Shown: one piece after another, positions 37,623 through 47,133 of the stretch | Layout: each line of letters starts with the position of its first letter | Numbering within the stretch: position 1 is the stretch's first letter | Assembly (NCBI RefSeq): GCF_900104345.1 | Contig: NZ_FNJN01000001.1 | Span: forward strand, 310,001-374,000 | Length of the DNA stretch: 64,000 bases | Origin: Microbacterium testaceum StLB037 | Lineage (GTDB): Bacteria; Actinomycetota; Actinomycetes; Actinomycetales; Microbacteriaceae | Direction of reading: 5' to 3' | Translations under genes and position numbers: made by a program | Notes under the pieces: model-generated | The model's input: the letters and a program-made list of their open reading frames with translations, nothing else | Told to the model about the DNA's origin: nothing | Databases searched by the model: none

Positions 37623-38606
37623 TCAGACCGCGGAGCGGATCGAACCGACCTCGCGACCGCCGCCCAGGATCGACAGCGAGAGCTGCGCCACGGTGTCGTC
37701 GACCGCCGCGGCGGTGAGAGCCCCGACCCTCTCGAGCAGGCGCAGCGCGACGACATGTCCGGCGCGATTCGAGCCGTCGAGCATCTTGAGGGCGACCGTG
37801 GTGCCGTCGGGGGCGGTCATGACCTGCACGCCCTCGGCGCCCATCTTCGAGAAGACCCCGAGGCGTTCGATGACGATCGTGTCGGGCCGGCCGGGGCCGT
37901 CGATGGTCCACGGGTGCTCGCGCACGGCGCGCACGAGGGTTCCGGCGCTGCGGTGCAGAGCGAAAGGGGAGCGCTCCGACGACGTCGCGATGCGCTGGAT
38001 GGCCCGCGCGAGACCGACGAGGCTCATGGCGTAGACGGGGGCTCCGCAGCCGTCGATCGCCGTCGTGGTCATGCGCTCACCCACAAGACGTTCGATGACC
38101 TCGCGGATGTGCGCCTGCAGCGGGTGCTGCGGATCGAGGTAGTCGCCCGTGCTCCAGCCGTTCGCCACGCAGGTCAGCAGCATCGCGGCGTGCTTGCCCG
38201 AGCAGTTCATGCGCAGCGGCGAGGGCGCGGCGTGATCACGCACCATCTCGTCGCGTGACGCGGTGTCAGTGGGCCAGGCCGCCGGGCACCCGAGGTCATC
38301 TTCGGTGAGGCCGGCGGACTGCAGGATGCCGCGAGCCACCTCGGCGTGGCGCTCGGTGCCCGCGTGGCTCGCCATCGAGATCGCGAGACGCTCGTCGGCG
38401 AGCTCGGCGCCCGCCGAGAGACACGCCAGCGCCTGCAGGGGCTTCATGCTCGAGCGGGGGAGGAAGAGCGCGCTCGCATCGCCGAGGGTCAGCTTCTCGG
38501 ACCCGTCGGGGGCGAGGACAACGGCGACGCCGTAGTGGCGGGATTCGACGAAATCGTTGCGGTCGACGACAGCGAGTTCGACGGAGGCGGGGGGCGTAGC
38601 GGGCAT
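37623..38606 (-). CDS. L-asparaginase II family protein
   Basis: A 327-residue protein of the asparaginase II family (thermolabile, Rhizobium-type), unrelated to classical AnsA/AnsB folds. Conserved blocks are 'FLPRSSMKPLQALACLSAGA', 'ISMASHAGTERHAEVA', 'NCSGKHAAML' and 'DGCGAPVYAMSL', with the Ser/Lys/Cys residues typical of the family. It would hydrolyse asparagine to aspartate and ammonia. I set the start at ATG 38606; an upstream start would add 20 unconserved residues. It is convergent with the amino acid permease. Confidence 0.85.
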   Translation of the reverse strand: MPATPPASVELAVVDRNDFVESRHYGVAVVLAPDGSEKLTLGDASALFLPRSSMKPLQALACLSAGAELADERLAISMASHAGTERHAEVARGILQSAGLTEDDLGCPAAWPTDTASRDEMVRDHAAPSPLRMNCSGKHAAMLLTCVANGWSTGDYLDPQHPLQAHIREVIERLVGERMTTTAIDGCGAPVYAMSLVGLARAIQRIATSSERSPFALHRSAGTLVRAVREHPWTIDGPGRPDTIVIERLGVFSKMGAEGVQVMTAPDGTTVALKMLDGSNRAGHVVALRLLERVGALTAAAVDDTVAQLSLSILGGGREVGSIRSAV

Positions 38607-38912
38607 CCGTCCATCGTATCGCGGGGGCCCGCTCCCGATCCGGTCACCGACGCGGCCGACGGACACGGAAAGGGGTCATCGGCTGCCGTCCCGCACCGGG
38701 CACCGAAGAGGACGGGCGTCGTTCACCGGAGCGACCGCTCCCGGACCCGCGTCCGGCGGGGGCGCTCCCTACAGTCGGGTCGCCCGCTCTCGCGGGCCGC
38801 TCCCCACAGCCCCCTCAGCCACGCGTCCCGCCACCCCGGCGGGTGCCCGTTGCTCCTCGCGCCGACGTGCGCGCGTCGGGGGAGCGCTCGCACCCGGAAG
38901 GACCCGCCTCTC
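38607..38912 (+). other. GC-rich intergenic region, long leader of the secreted-protein operon
   Basis: 306 nt without a convincing gene on either strand. A TACAGT box (38770-38775) could start the secreted-protein transcript and would leave a leader of about 130 nt. Several GC-rich inverted segments (for example around 38736-38760 and 38845-38885) could fold. Codon-like open frames here lack starts with ribosome sites. Confidence 0.4.
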
Positions 38913-40472
38913 ATGACCCCCACCCGATCGCGACTGCTCCGCGCGGCCGCGACCCTCGTGGCCGCCGCGAGCCTGTTGGCATCCGCCCCTCCCGCCCTCG
39001 CCGCCACCGAAACGCCCGTTTCCGCGTCGGCCGTCGGCGCCGCGCAGCTCGTACTCGTCGAAAGTGTTCACGCGAGCGGCAAGGTGCTCCAGATCGGGGC
39101 GGGGGACGCTCAGGTCTCGAGCGCGCCCGGCTCGACCACTCCGGCGGTGGCATCGATCTCGTCGATGGCGCAAGCCGACCCTCGGACGCTGTCCGCCCAG
39201 GCGCTTCGCCTGTACCCGGTCGTCGGTTCGGCGCGCACATTCCTCATCGCCGATCAGAAGGACCGCGTCCTCACCCGCTCGCGCAACGACCAGGACGCTT
39301 TCCGCTACCTGCAGACGGCCGATGTCGCCGACGCCGCGACCGACCCCTACGCCCAGTGGGAGCTGCGCGACGCGGGCAACGGGGCCGTGAACCTCGTCAA
39401 CGTGCAGCGCGAGCGCGAGGGCAGGGAATCGGCTCTCGACCTCTACAACTGGAAGACGGCCGACGGCTCCGAGGTGCAGACCTACACTCTCAACGCTTCC
39501 GCCGCGGTGCAGCAGTGGCGCGTGCATGCTCTCACCCCGACCGTGACCTCTCCCTCGCTCGTCACCACGCCGGGTGTGCTCCCGACCCTGCCGAGCTCAC
39601 TCAGCGGCCGCTACGGCTGGGGCCGCACGGTGACGCTGTCGCCCATCACCTGGGCGCTGCCGGCCGCGACGACCTGGCTGACGCCCGGAGCGGTCTCGGT
39701 GACCGGAACGGCGAAGGGCTTCTTCGGTGAAGACGTGGCTCTCACGGCATCCGTCGCCGTCGGCGCCCTCTCGGACGCCGCGGACTCCGCGCTCACCACC
39801 TACGCGGGCGCCACCGTCGCCGAGGTCGCCATGCGGGCCCCGGCCACGGTGCAGCGTCGTATCGGCGACACCGGGCAGACCCTGACCGCTCCCGTGCGCT
39901 GGGACTTCGCGGGTGTGACGGATGCCGCGTTCTCGACGCCCGGAACGGTGAAGGTCCCGGCGGTCTCGGGGCTCGGATTCTCAGCCACGCTCGTGGTCAC
40001 GGTCTCGGCCGCGCAGCAGATGAACGTGCTCCGGCAGTCGGGTGTGCACCCCGACTGGTCGTTCAAGGACTCCACGACCTTCGCCCTCACCGACGGGAAC
40101 CGCACCGCCACCGGCTTCGCCGACTGGCGCTCGGGGGGCGCGGCGAACCGCGTGAACCCCAACCGCGTGACCTTCTACCTCGACCAGCCGCGGCAGATCT
40201 CGAGCGTGAACGTGTACGACATCGGCGGCAAGCAGAACATCGGCTCGGTGACCGTGCAGTACCGCACCACACGCGGCGGGTGGGCGAACCTTCCCTCCGC
40301 CACCGCCTGGCCCGCCGCCAACACCTCGGCCGACCTGCGTCTCGAGGTCACCGCCTCGCGTCCCGTCCTGGCCACGGGTCTTCGCGTGCTGGTGAAGAAC
40401 AAGACCTCGTCCACCTGGATGACCCTGTCCGAGATCGAGGGCTTCGGGCCCCAGCTCACCCCCGCCTCCTGA
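38913..40472 (+). CDS. Secreted multidomain carbohydrate-binding-type protein
   Basis: A 519-residue exported protein. A signal peptide (MTPTRSRLLRAAATLVAAAS, cleaved after ALA near 30) is followed by a ricin-like beta-trefoil region (about 40-205, ending 'TADGSEVQTYTLNASAAVQQ'). Two bacterial Ig-like (Big_4-type) repeats follow (about 215-285 and 295-360), then a C-terminal discoidin/F5-8C-like domain (about 375-515). There is no catalytic domain, membrane anchor or sortase motif, so it is probably a soluble binding protein. The ribosome site GGAAGGA is strong. The next gene starts 14-26 nt later, in the same operon. Confidence 0.8.
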   Translation: MTPTRSRLLRAAATLVAAASLLASAPPALAATETPVSASAVGAAQLVLVESVHASGKVLQIGAGDAQVSSAPGSTTPAVASISSMAQADPRTLSAQALRLYPVVGSARTFLIADQKDRVLTRSRNDQDAFRYLQTADVADAATDPYAQWELRDAGNGAVNLVNVQREREGRESALDLYNWKTADGSEVQTYTLNASAAVQQWRVHALTPTVTSPSLVTTPGVLPTLPSSLSGRYGWGRTVTLSPITWALPAATTWLTPGAVSVTGTAKGFFGEDVALTASVAVGALSDAADSALTTYAGATVAEVAMRAPATVQRRIGDTGQTLTAPVRWDFAGVTDAAFSTPGTVKVPAVSGLGFSATLVVTVSAAQQMNVLRQSGVHPDWSFKDSTTFALTDGNRTATGFADWRSGGAANRVNPNRVTFYLDQPRQISSVNVYDIGGKQNIGSVTVQYRTTRGGWANLPSATAWPAANTSADLRLEVTASRPVLATGLRVLVKNKTSSTWMTLSEIEGFGPQLTPAS

Positions 40473-40498
40473 TCGACCACCCTGACATGAGAAGAGAT

Positions 40499-43417
40499 AT
40501 GTTCCCTCGTCTACGCCGCTCGGTACGCGGCCTCTCGGCCGGACTGGTCGTCGGCGCGCTCGCCGTCTCGAGCCTCGCCTTCGGCGGCGCGTCGATCGCC
40601 GTCGCCGCCTCGGGCACGTCCACCGGCACCACCTCGGGCACGAATCCCTCCGACACGGTCTCGAGCGCGCCCACGACCGCCTCGACGACGAGCACCACGG
40701 GGACCACCGGCTCCGCGGCGACCGGGTCCGCGGCATCCGGAACCTCCTCCGCGACGGGACGCTCGAGCTTCTTGCTGCCGGTGCTGCCCGACACGCAGTT
40801 CTACTCGCGGTACAGCGCCTCGCAGTTCGTCCCGCAGTACGGGACGAACCCCTTCGAGGTCCAGACCCAGTGGGTCGTCGACAACAAGAAGGCGCTCAAC
40901 ATCCCGTTCACCATGCAGCTCGGCGACGTCGTCGATCAGCAGGGCAAGAGCGATCAGTGGAGCGCCGCGAGCAAGGCGATGAAGATCCTCGAGGACGGCA
41001 AAGTGCCCTACTCGGTGATCCCCGGCAACCACGACGTGGCCGACCAGGGCGCCCGCTCGTCGGAGGGCAACGCCTCGAACTACCTCGCCGCCTTCGGGGC
41101 ATCCACGCTGCAGCGCCAGGGCGGTTCGACCCTGCTCGGCACGTTCCAGAACGGGTACTCCTCGGCGTACCGTTTCTCGGCCGAGGGGCATGACTGGGTC
41201 GTGCTGTCGCTCGGCTGGAACGCCTCCGACGACACCTTCGCCTGGGCGCAGGGGATCCTCGACGCGAACAAGGGCGTGCCCGTGATCCTGTCATCGCACG
41301 CGATCATCGGCGTCGACCAGGACCAGGTGTCACCGACGAGCTGGTGGTACGGCGACCTGCTGTGGGAAAAGCTCATCCGCAAGAACGATCAGATCGTCCT
41401 GACGCTCAACGGGCACTTCCACGGCGCCACCATGCGCACGCTCACGAACGACTTCGGGCATCCCGTCCACGAGGTGCTGACGGACTATCAGATGGCGGCC
41501 GACGGCGGCAACGGCATCATGACGCTGTTCGAGTTCGACCTGTCGGGTGGGAGCATCGACGTCTCGACGATCTCGCCCTGGGTCGGCAAGAAGCACGCCA
41601 ACTCGCGGACGTCGACCGACGCCCCCGTGCTCACCGGGACATGGCAGCAGTTCTCGCTCGCGATGGACTTCGGATCCCGTTTCGGATGGGGTGCGCCCTC
41701 GGCGGCCCAGGCGGACGGTCCCGACCTCACCGCCGCCGCGAAGGCCATCGTGTCGCAGGGGTGGACCGGGTCGTCGACCGGCGAGAAGCTCGTCGCCGCC
41801 GGTGACGCGTCGGACTACTTCGCGGTACCCGGAACGGTGGCGCACTGGCGGTTCGGCGACGTCAAGGAGGGCGTCCTCGACGAGAACACCGTCGTGCCCG
41901 ACATCGCAGGGTCCAGCCCGATGTACCGCCTGCCACTGGACCAGACCGACGCCCCCGACGAACTCGACGACGTCGCGGTGACCCACAAGAACGTTCCTTT
42001 CTACTCGGCGGACCCGGGCGCGGTGTGCTTCAGCGACGTGCACCGCAACAGCACGGGACCCGACAACCTCGCGTTCCTCACGACCGAGTACGGTGCGCAG
42101 GCGACCTCGGCGCACCTCAGCGCGGAGTCGGGGTACACCCTCGAGACCTTCCTGCAGATGGATGCGAACTGGACCGAGGCCGCGAACCGATGGGGCGCCG
42201 CGATCAGTCGGGGCGGCGCGCGCAACTGGATCGGGATCAACGACACCTCCGACGAGGGGGCCGGTGCGGCCTGGCTGGGCATCTCGAACCTGCGCGAATA
42301 TCAGTTCTCGGCGGCCGACACGGTCTCGAAGAACTCGTACACGCTCTGGTCGGGCGAGATCATGCCGGGCAGCTGGCACCACGTCGCGATCGTGAACGAC
42401 CCAGCCGCGGGAACCGTGATCATGTACGTCGACGGCGTGCCGGTGCTGCGCAACGCCTCGGGCGTCGGCGGGATGATGGCCGCAGACCTGATGCCGTGGG
42501 TGATCGGCGCCTCGCTGTGGAACACCGAGCCCGAGCACGGCTGGTACGGCTGCGTGGGCGAGACCCGCATCGTCGACCACGCTCTGCAGCGCGAGCAGTT
42601 CCTCTTCCGGCGTGCCGACCTCGACGCCACCGCCGCGGCCTTCGCCGTGACCACGCCGCTGTCGGGCGTGCAGGCCTCGAACGCGACGGTTTCGGCGCTC
42701 GAGGGACGCGGGGTCGCGGGGGCGCAGGTGACGGTGCGGGTCGACGGGGCGGACGCCGGCCGTGCCGCCGTGGGAGCCGACGGCACCTGGCGTCTCGCGC
42801 TGAAGACGCCGATCGCCGGCGTCGGAGCGCACGCGGTGAGCTTCGCCCAGTCCATCGGGACCCGGGCTGGCTCGGCGCTCGAGATGACGGTCACCATGGG
42901 AGTGGATGCCGCCTGGTCTCCGGATGGCGAGCAGTTGGCTGCCGGCAAGGACGGCGCCATCACGGTGACGCCGAGCACCTTCCGAGCCGGCGACACGGTC
43001 TCGGTGAACGTGCCCGCGGGTCTCGACGGGAAGGCGCTTTACGGGTTCCTCTTCTCGCAGCCCACGGGTCTGGGCACCGCGACCGTCGCGAACCGGTCGA
43101 TCTCGCTCGTCGTCCCGGCGAGCGTCGCTCCGGGCGAGCACCGTCTCGCCGTCTACACGGCGACCGGCGAGCTGCTGGGCTGGGCGCGCGTCACGGTCGC
43201 CCCTCCCGTCGCGGCGGTCGATCCGGGTGACGGCGCCGGCGGCTCCGCGACCGGGGGTGTCGCCACGTCGAATGCGGGCTCCCAGCTCGGCAACGCGCGT
43301 CGCGGCGACCTCGCCGCCACCGGCGTCGCCTCGGGCGCGCTGGCCGCGCTGTCGGGTGCCGCTCTGTTGCTCGCGGGCCTCGGACTGGTGCTTCGCCGCC
43401 GGCGCCGACACGCCTGA
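40499..43417 (+). CDS. Surface-anchored metallophosphoesterase with LamG-like domain
   Basis: A 972-residue cell-wall protein. A signal peptide (about 1-38) and a Ser/Thr-rich linker precede a calcineurin-like phosphoesterase (about 90-350). Its metal ligands are visible in LPDTQFYS, LGDVVDQ, GNHD, LSSHAIIG and NGHFHGA. A LamG/ConA-like domain (about 505-700) and two Ig-like modules follow. The C-terminus ends LAATGVASGALAALSGAALL plus RRRRRHA, a class E sortase (LAXTG) sorting signal. ATG 40487, four codons earlier, is an alternative start with no ribosome site. The substrate may be a surface phosphodiester or nucleotide. Its operon partner is a secreted binding protein. Confidence 0.85.
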   Translation: MFPRLRRSVRGLSAGLVVGALAVSSLAFGGASIAVAASGTSTGTTSGTNPSDTVSSAPTTASTTSTTGTTGSAATGSAASGTSSATGRSSFLLPVLPDTQFYSRYSASQFVPQYGTNPFEVQTQWVVDNKKALNIPFTMQLGDVVDQQGKSDQWSAASKAMKILEDGKVPYSVIPGNHDVADQGARSSEGNASNYLAAFGASTLQRQGGSTLLGTFQNGYSSAYRFSAEGHDWVVLSLGWNASDDTFAWAQGILDANKGVPVILSSHAIIGVDQDQVSPTSWWYGDLLWEKLIRKNDQIVLTLNGHFHGATMRTLTNDFGHPVHEVLTDYQMAADGGNGIMTLFEFDLSGGSIDVSTISPWVGKKHANSRTSTDAPVLTGTWQQFSLAMDFGSRFGWGAPSAAQADGPDLTAAAKAIVSQGWTGSSTGEKLVAAGDASDYFAVPGTVAHWRFGDVKEGVLDENTVVPDIAGSSPMYRLPLDQTDAPDELDDVAVTHKNVPFYSADPGAVCFSDVHRNSTGPDNLAFLTTEYGAQATSAHLSAESGYTLETFLQMDANWTEAANRWGAAISRGGARNWIGINDTSDEGAGAAWLGISNLREYQFSAADTVSKNSYTLWSGEIMPGSWHHVAIVNDPAAGTVIMYVDGVPVLRNASGVGGMMAADLMPWVIGASLWNTEPEHGWYGCVGETRIVDHALQREQFLFRRADLDATAAAFAVTTPLSGVQASNATVSALEGRGVAGAQVTVRVDGADAGRAAVGADGTWRLALKTPIAGVGAHAVSFAQSIGTRAGSALEMTVTMGVDAAWSPDGEQLAAGKDGAITVTPSTFRAGDTVSVNVPAGLDGKALYGFLFSQPTGLGTATVANRSISLVVPASVAPGEHRLAVYTATGELLGWARVTVAPPVAAVDPGDGAGGSATGGVATSNAGSQLGNARRGDLAATGVASGALAALSGAALLLAGLGLVLRRRRRHA

Positions 43418-43427
43418 GCACGGCCGC

Positions 43428-43462
43428 AGGGCCCCCGTCCGGTTCGTCCGGACGGGGGCCCT
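43428..43462 (+). terminator. Strong terminator of the surface-protein operon
   Basis: AGGGCCCCCGTCCGG (43428-43442) pairs perfectly with CCGGACGGGGGCCCT (43448-43462) around a 5-nt loop. Confidence 0.8.
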
Positions 43463-43542
43463 CGTCGTTCGGGGAGCGTCCTGCGTCGTCGTCCTCGAGA
43501 TTTCCGGCGCCCTCCGGTCCGGCGACGGGCAGACTGGGTGAC

Positions 43543-44013
43543 ATGAACGGAGAGCACCACTACCGCCTGCGCTCGACCTGGACCGGCGACCTCGGCACGG
43601 GAACGAGCGGCTATCGCGACTACGAGCGGGCCGTGACCCTCGAGGTCGACGGAAAGCCCGCCATCGCGGCATCCGCCGACAAGCCCTTCCGCGGCGACCC
43701 CGCCAAGTGGAACCCCGAAGAACTGCTGATCGCGGCGTTGAGCGAGTGCCACCTGCTGTCGTACCTCTACGCGTGCGTGAAGGTGGGCGTCGTGGTCACC
43801 GGTTACGAGGACGACGCCTCGGGCACCCTGCAGGAGGACGGCAACGGCGGGGGAGCGTTCACCGAGGTCGTGCTGCGCCCGCGCGTCCGCGTGGCGGACG
43901 AGTCGATGATCGAGGCGGCGCGCGCGGCCCACCGCCCGGCGCGCGAGTGGTGCTTCATCGCCAACTCGGTCAACTTCCCGGTTCGGCACGAGCCCGAGGT
44001 GACCGCGGACTGA
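43543..44013 (+). CDS. OsmC-family peroxiredoxin-like protein
   Basis: A 156-residue OsmC/Ohr-fold protein. The two redox cysteines are Cys69 in LIAALSECHLLSYL and Cys137 in EWCFIANSVNFPV. The first 50 residues form the family's beta sheet ('RDYERAVTLEVDGKPAIAAS'). It reduces organic hydroperoxides in characterised members; whether it is OsmC or Ohr cannot be fixed by eye, though 'FRGDPAKWNPEELL' is OsmC-like. A CAGACT box ends 7 nt before the ATG. Confidence 0.88.
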   Translation: MNGEHHYRLRSTWTGDLGTGTSGYRDYERAVTLEVDGKPAIAASADKPFRGDPAKWNPEELLIAALSECHLLSYLYACVKVGVVVTGYEDDASGTLQEDGNGGGAFTEVVLRPRVRVADESMIEAARAAHRPAREWCFIANSVNFPVRHEPEVTAD

Positions 44014-44054
44014 GCGCGCCGCGTCGCGCGTACGGGGAGCATGCGGCGGCGTCG

Positions 44055-44060
44055 TACAGT
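44055..44060 (+). promoter_or_regulatory. -10 box TACAGT of the small membrane protein gene
   Basis: TACAGT ends 6 nt before the ATG at 44067, predicting a leaderless transcript. Confidence 0.4.
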
Positions 44061-44066
44061 GAGCGC

Positions 44067-44546
44067 ATGCCGCTCGAACCCGCCCTGCGCCGTCTCGACC
44101 GGATCGCCGGAGGCCGCCAGGCCGATCATCGCGTTCCCGTCTCCGCCGATCCGAAGGTCCGCCGGGCGTTCCGTGCGATCACCCTCTTGCTTGCGGCCGG
44201 TTTCGTCCTCGGCGTGGCCACGGTCGTCATCGCCCTGGTGATGACCGCGAACGGCGACGACGTCGGCTTCGCGGTCTGGATGCGCTGTCTCGTGGTGCTG
44301 GCGATCACGACGACCCTGTTCTACTTCCTCTGGCGCGCCCGCGCGGGGTGGTACTGGGCGTTCCGCCGCCTTCAGCTGTTCAGCCGGATCTTCCCGGTCA
44401 TCGCGCTCGTGCTCGCGGCGATCCCGGGGCTCTACCCGTTCTGGGTGGTCACCGAGCAGATCCTCTTCGCGATCCTCCTCATCGGCGTCTCGGACTACCT
44501 TCAGTCCGACGCCGTCCGGGCGGCGTACCCCAAGCCGCAGCGGTGA
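44067..44546 (+). CDS. Four-helix integral membrane protein, function unknown
   Basis: A 159-residue protein starting MPLEPALRRLDRIAGGRQAD. Four membrane segments are visible: about 42-64 (TLLLAAGFVLGVATVVIALV), 75-92, 108-125 and 126-146. Short basic loops place both ends inside. I know no family for it. It stands alone between osmC and a convergent glpK. Confidence 0.65.
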   Translation: MPLEPALRRLDRIAGGRQADHRVPVSADPKVRRAFRAITLLLAAGFVLGVATVVIALVMTANGDDVGFAVWMRCLVVLAITTTLFYFLWRARAGWYWAFRRLQLFSRIFPVIALVLAAIPGLYPFWVVTEQILFAILLIGVSDYLQSDAVRAAYPKPQR

Positions 44547-44552
44547 GTTTTC

Positions 44553-44645
44553 GGCATCCGGATGCCGGGAACCCGGTGTCCCGCGAACGACGCGCCCCGC
44601 GAACGACGCACCCCCGCCGGCGCGAGGCCGACGGGGGTGCGTTCG
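44553..44645. terminator. Palindrome and hairpin between convergent genes
   Basis: The perfect palindrome GGCATCCGGATGCC (44553-44566) is two inverted copies of the window's abundant heptamer. It is followed by a repeated CGCGAACGACGC (44582-44593, 44598-44609) and a hairpin ACGCACCCCCG (44606-44616) / CGGGGGTGCGT (44632-44642). There is no U tract on either side. It probably terminates both the membrane-protein gene and glpK. Confidence 0.5.
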
Positions 44646-44657
44646 TGAGGAGCGGGA

Positions 44658-46169
44658 TCAGCGCACGTCGTCGTCGATCCAGTCCATCGACTTGGTGACG
44701 GCCTTCTTCCACAGGCGCAGCTCGCGCTCGCGCTCGCCGTCGTCCATGTTGGGCTCCCAGCGCTTGTCTTCCTGCCAGTTGGCGCGCAGGTCGTCGAGGT
44801 TGTCCCAGAAGCCGACCGCGAGGCCCGCGGCGTACGCGGCACCCAGGGCGGTGGTCTCGGCGACGACCGGGCGCACCACGGGTACGCCGAGGATGTCCGC
44901 CTGGAACTGCATGAGAGCGTCGTTGGCGGTCATGCCGCCGTCGACCTTGAGCTCGGCCAGGTCGACGCCGGAGTCGGCGTTGACGGCGTCGAGCACCTCG
45001 CGCGACTGGAAGGCGGTCGCCTCGAGGGCGGCACGGGCGATGTGGCCGCGGTTGACGTAGCGCGTCATGCCGACGATCGCGCCGCGGGCGTCGGGACGCC
45101 AGTAGGGCGCGAACAGGCCCGAGAACGCCGGGACGAAGTACACGCCGCCGTTGTCGTCCACGCTCTCGGCCAGCTTCTCGACCTCGGGGGCCGAGGAGAT
45201 GATGCCGAGCTGATCGCGCAGCCACTGGATGAGCGAGCCGGTGACGGCGATCGATCCCTCGAGCGCGTAGCGGGCGGGCTGGTCGCCGAGCTTGTAGCCC
45301 AGCGTCGTGAGCAGACCGTTCTTCGAGTGGACGATCTCTTCGCCCGTCTGGAAGATGAGGAAGTTGCCCGTGCCGTAGGTGTTCTTGCTCTCACCCGGGT
45401 CGAAGGCCGCCTGGCCGAAGGTCGCGGCCTGCTGGTCGCCCAGGATGCCGGCGATCGGCGTCTCGCGCAGCAGCGACGAGGACTCGACGGTGCCGTAGAC
45501 CTCGGAGGAGGAGCGGATCTCGGGGAGCATCGAGGCCGGCACGCCGAAGTCGGCGAGGATGTCCTCGCGCCACGACAGCGTCTCGAGGTCCATGAACAGC
45601 GTGCGGCTGGCGTTGGTGACGTCGGTCGCGTGCACGCCGCCGTCGATGCCGCCGGTCAGGTTCCACAGCACCCAGGTGTCGGTCGTGCCGAAGAGCAGGT
45701 CTCCGGCTTCGGCCTTCTCGCGGGCTCCGTCGACGTTCTCGAGGATCCAGACGATCTTGGTGCCCGAGAAGTAGGTCGCCAGCGGCAGACCGACGATGCT
45801 CTTGTAGCGCTCGGGGTCGCCGTCGGCGAGACGGTCGACGATGGACTGCGTCCGCGTGTCCTGCCAGACGATGGCGTTGTAGACGGGCTTGCCGGTGTTC
45901 TTGTCCCAGACCACCGCGGTCTCGCGCTGGTTGGTGATGCCGACGGCGGCGATGTCGTGGCGGGTGATGTCGGCGCGGCTGAGGGCCAGGCCGATCACCT
46001 CCTGGGTGTTGCGCCAGATCTCGGCGGGGTCGTGCTCGACCCATCCCGCGCGCGGGAAGATCTGCTCGTGCTCCTTCTGTCCGACGGAGACGACGCTCCC
46101 GGACTTGTCGAAGATCATCGCGCGCGTCGAGGTCGTGCCCTGGTCGATGGCGAGGACGTAGTCGGCCAT
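44658..46169 (-). CDS. glpK: Glycerol kinase
   Basis: A 503-residue FGGY kinase that phosphorylates glycerol to sn-glycerol-3-phosphate. It has the N-terminal phosphate loop [16 protein letters not shown] (about 6-21), GITNQRET, the substrate Asp in '[16 protein letters not shown]' and the C-terminal '[16 protein letters not shown]'. AAAGGAG precedes the ATG. It is the last gene of the glpF-glpK pair on this strand. In other bacteria GlpK is inhibited by fructose-1,6-bisphosphate or activated by HPr; this cannot be judged here. Confidence 0.97.
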   Translation of the reverse strand: MADYVLAIDQGTTSTRAMIFDKSGSVVSVGQKEHEQIFPRAGWVEHDPAEIWRNTQEVIGLALSRADITRHDIAAVGITNQRETAVVWDKNTGKPVYNAIVWQDTRTQSIVDRLADGDPERYKSIVGLPLATYFSGTKIVWILENVDGAREKAEAGDLLFGTTDTWVLWNLTGGIDGGVHATDVTNASRTLFMDLETLSWREDILADFGVPASMLPEIRSSSEVYGTVESSSLLRETPIAGILGDQQAATFGQAAFDPGESKNTYGTGNFLIFQTGEEIVHSKNGLLTTLGYKLGDQPARYALEGSIAVTGSLIQWLRDQLGIISSAPEVEKLAESVDDNGGVYFVPAFSGLFAPYWRPDARGAIVGMTRYVNRGHIARAALEATAFQSREVLDAVNADSGVDLAELKVDGGMTANDALMQFQADILGVPVVRPVVAETTALGAAYAAGLAVGFWDNLDDLRANWQEDKRWEPNMDDGERERELRLWKKAVTKSMDWIDDDVR

Positions 46170-46256
46170 GGATGGACTCCTTTGTCTGAATTCAGTGAAC
46201 GGGTGAAGAGGTGGAGAAGGTGGGCGGGAGCGCCGGGCGACGCCCCCGCGGAGGTG

Positions 46257-47012
46257 TTACTTGCCGAGGCCGAGGAGCACGGGGGCCAGCAGACCCGCGA
46301 GCAGACCACCGACGAGGGGACCGGCGACCGGAACCCAGGCGTAGCCCCAGTCGCTCGAACCCTTGCCCTTGATGGGGAGGATCGCGTGGGCGATGCGGGG
46401 GCCGAGGTCACGGGCCGGGTTGATCGCGTAGCCGGTGGGGCCGCCGAGGGAGGCGCCGATACCGACCACGAGCAGCGCCACGGGGACGGCCGCGAGGCCG
46501 CCGATGCCGCCGGGGACGCCGATGTCGGCTACGCCGTAGTCACCGAAGCCGAAGATCACGAACACCAGGACGAAGGTGGCGATGACCTCGGTGAGGAAGT
46601 TGAAGCCGTACGACCGGATCGCGGGACCGGTCGAGAACACGCCGAGCTTGGCGGCGGGGTCGGGCTCGTCGTCGAAGTGCTGCTTGTACGACGCCCAGGC
46701 GAGGACGGCGCCGATGATGGCACCGACCATCTGCGCGGCCACGGCCACGAGGAACTGGACGAAGGCGATCTTGCCGGCGACCAGGAGGCCGATCGAGACG
46801 GCGGGGTTCAGCTGAGCGCCGGAGTACGCGGAGACGATGACACCGGCGAAGACCGCCAGGCCCCAACCCCAGTTGACCATCAGGGTGCCGCCGGCGTTGC
46901 CCTTGGTCTTGGCGAGGGCCACGTTGGCGACCACGCCACAGCCCAACAGGATGAGCATCGCGGTGCCGACGACCTCCGAGAGGAAGTACAGCCCCAGGTT
47001 CACTTCTTGCAT
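46257..47012 (-). CDS. glpF: Glycerol uptake facilitator (aquaglyceroporin)
   Basis: A 251-residue MIP-family channel with six membrane helices and two half-helices. The NPA boxes are LNPAVSIGLL (about 67-76) and INPARDLGPR (about 199-208). The Asp after the second NPA (NPARD) is the mark of glycerol-conducting members. The ATG follows GAAAGAAAGG. It is separated from glpK by 87 nt on the same strand, so glycerol entry and phosphorylation are probably co-expressed. Confidence 0.96.
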   Translation of the reverse strand: MQEVNLGLYFLSEVVGTAMLILLGCGVVANVALAKTKGNAGGTLMVNWGWGLAVFAGVIVSAYSGAQLNPAVSIGLLVAGKIAFVQFLVAVAAQMVGAIIGAVLAWASYKQHFDDEPDPAAKLGVFSTGPAIRSYGFNFLTEVIATFVLVFVIFGFGDYGVADIGVPGGIGGLAAVPVALLVVGIGASLGGPTGYAINPARDLGPRIAHAILPIKGKGSSDWGYAWVPVAGPLVGGLLAGLLAPVLLGLGK

Positions 47013-47093
47013 GTCGTCATCGACCTTTCTTTCGTCACCCGGACACCTTCGGCTCGGGCGGTAGTGCGGCTCGGTGCTCCGAACCTACGGCTC

Positions 47094-47129
47094 ACGTGCG
47101 GGCGCGCAACAGGTGGCGCGCCCGCACGT
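47094..47129 (-). terminator. Hairpin after glpD
   Basis: ACGTGCGGGCGCGC (47094-47107) pairs perfectly (14 bp) with GCGCGCCCGCACGT (47116-47129) around an 8-nt loop. It lies just past the glpD stop, before glpF on the same strand. There is no U tract. Confidence 0.6.
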
Positions 47130-47133
47130 TCTC

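Noticed and set aside
38607..38912. Protein-coding gene in the gap before the secreted proteins
   Set aside because: Open frames exist only because of high GC; no start with a ribosome site and no recognisable sequence.
46186..46195. Palindrome CTGAATTCAG upstream of glpK as an operator
   Set aside because: It lies in the short glpF-glpK gap next to the ribosome site and has no second copy near glpF or glpD; chance is likely.
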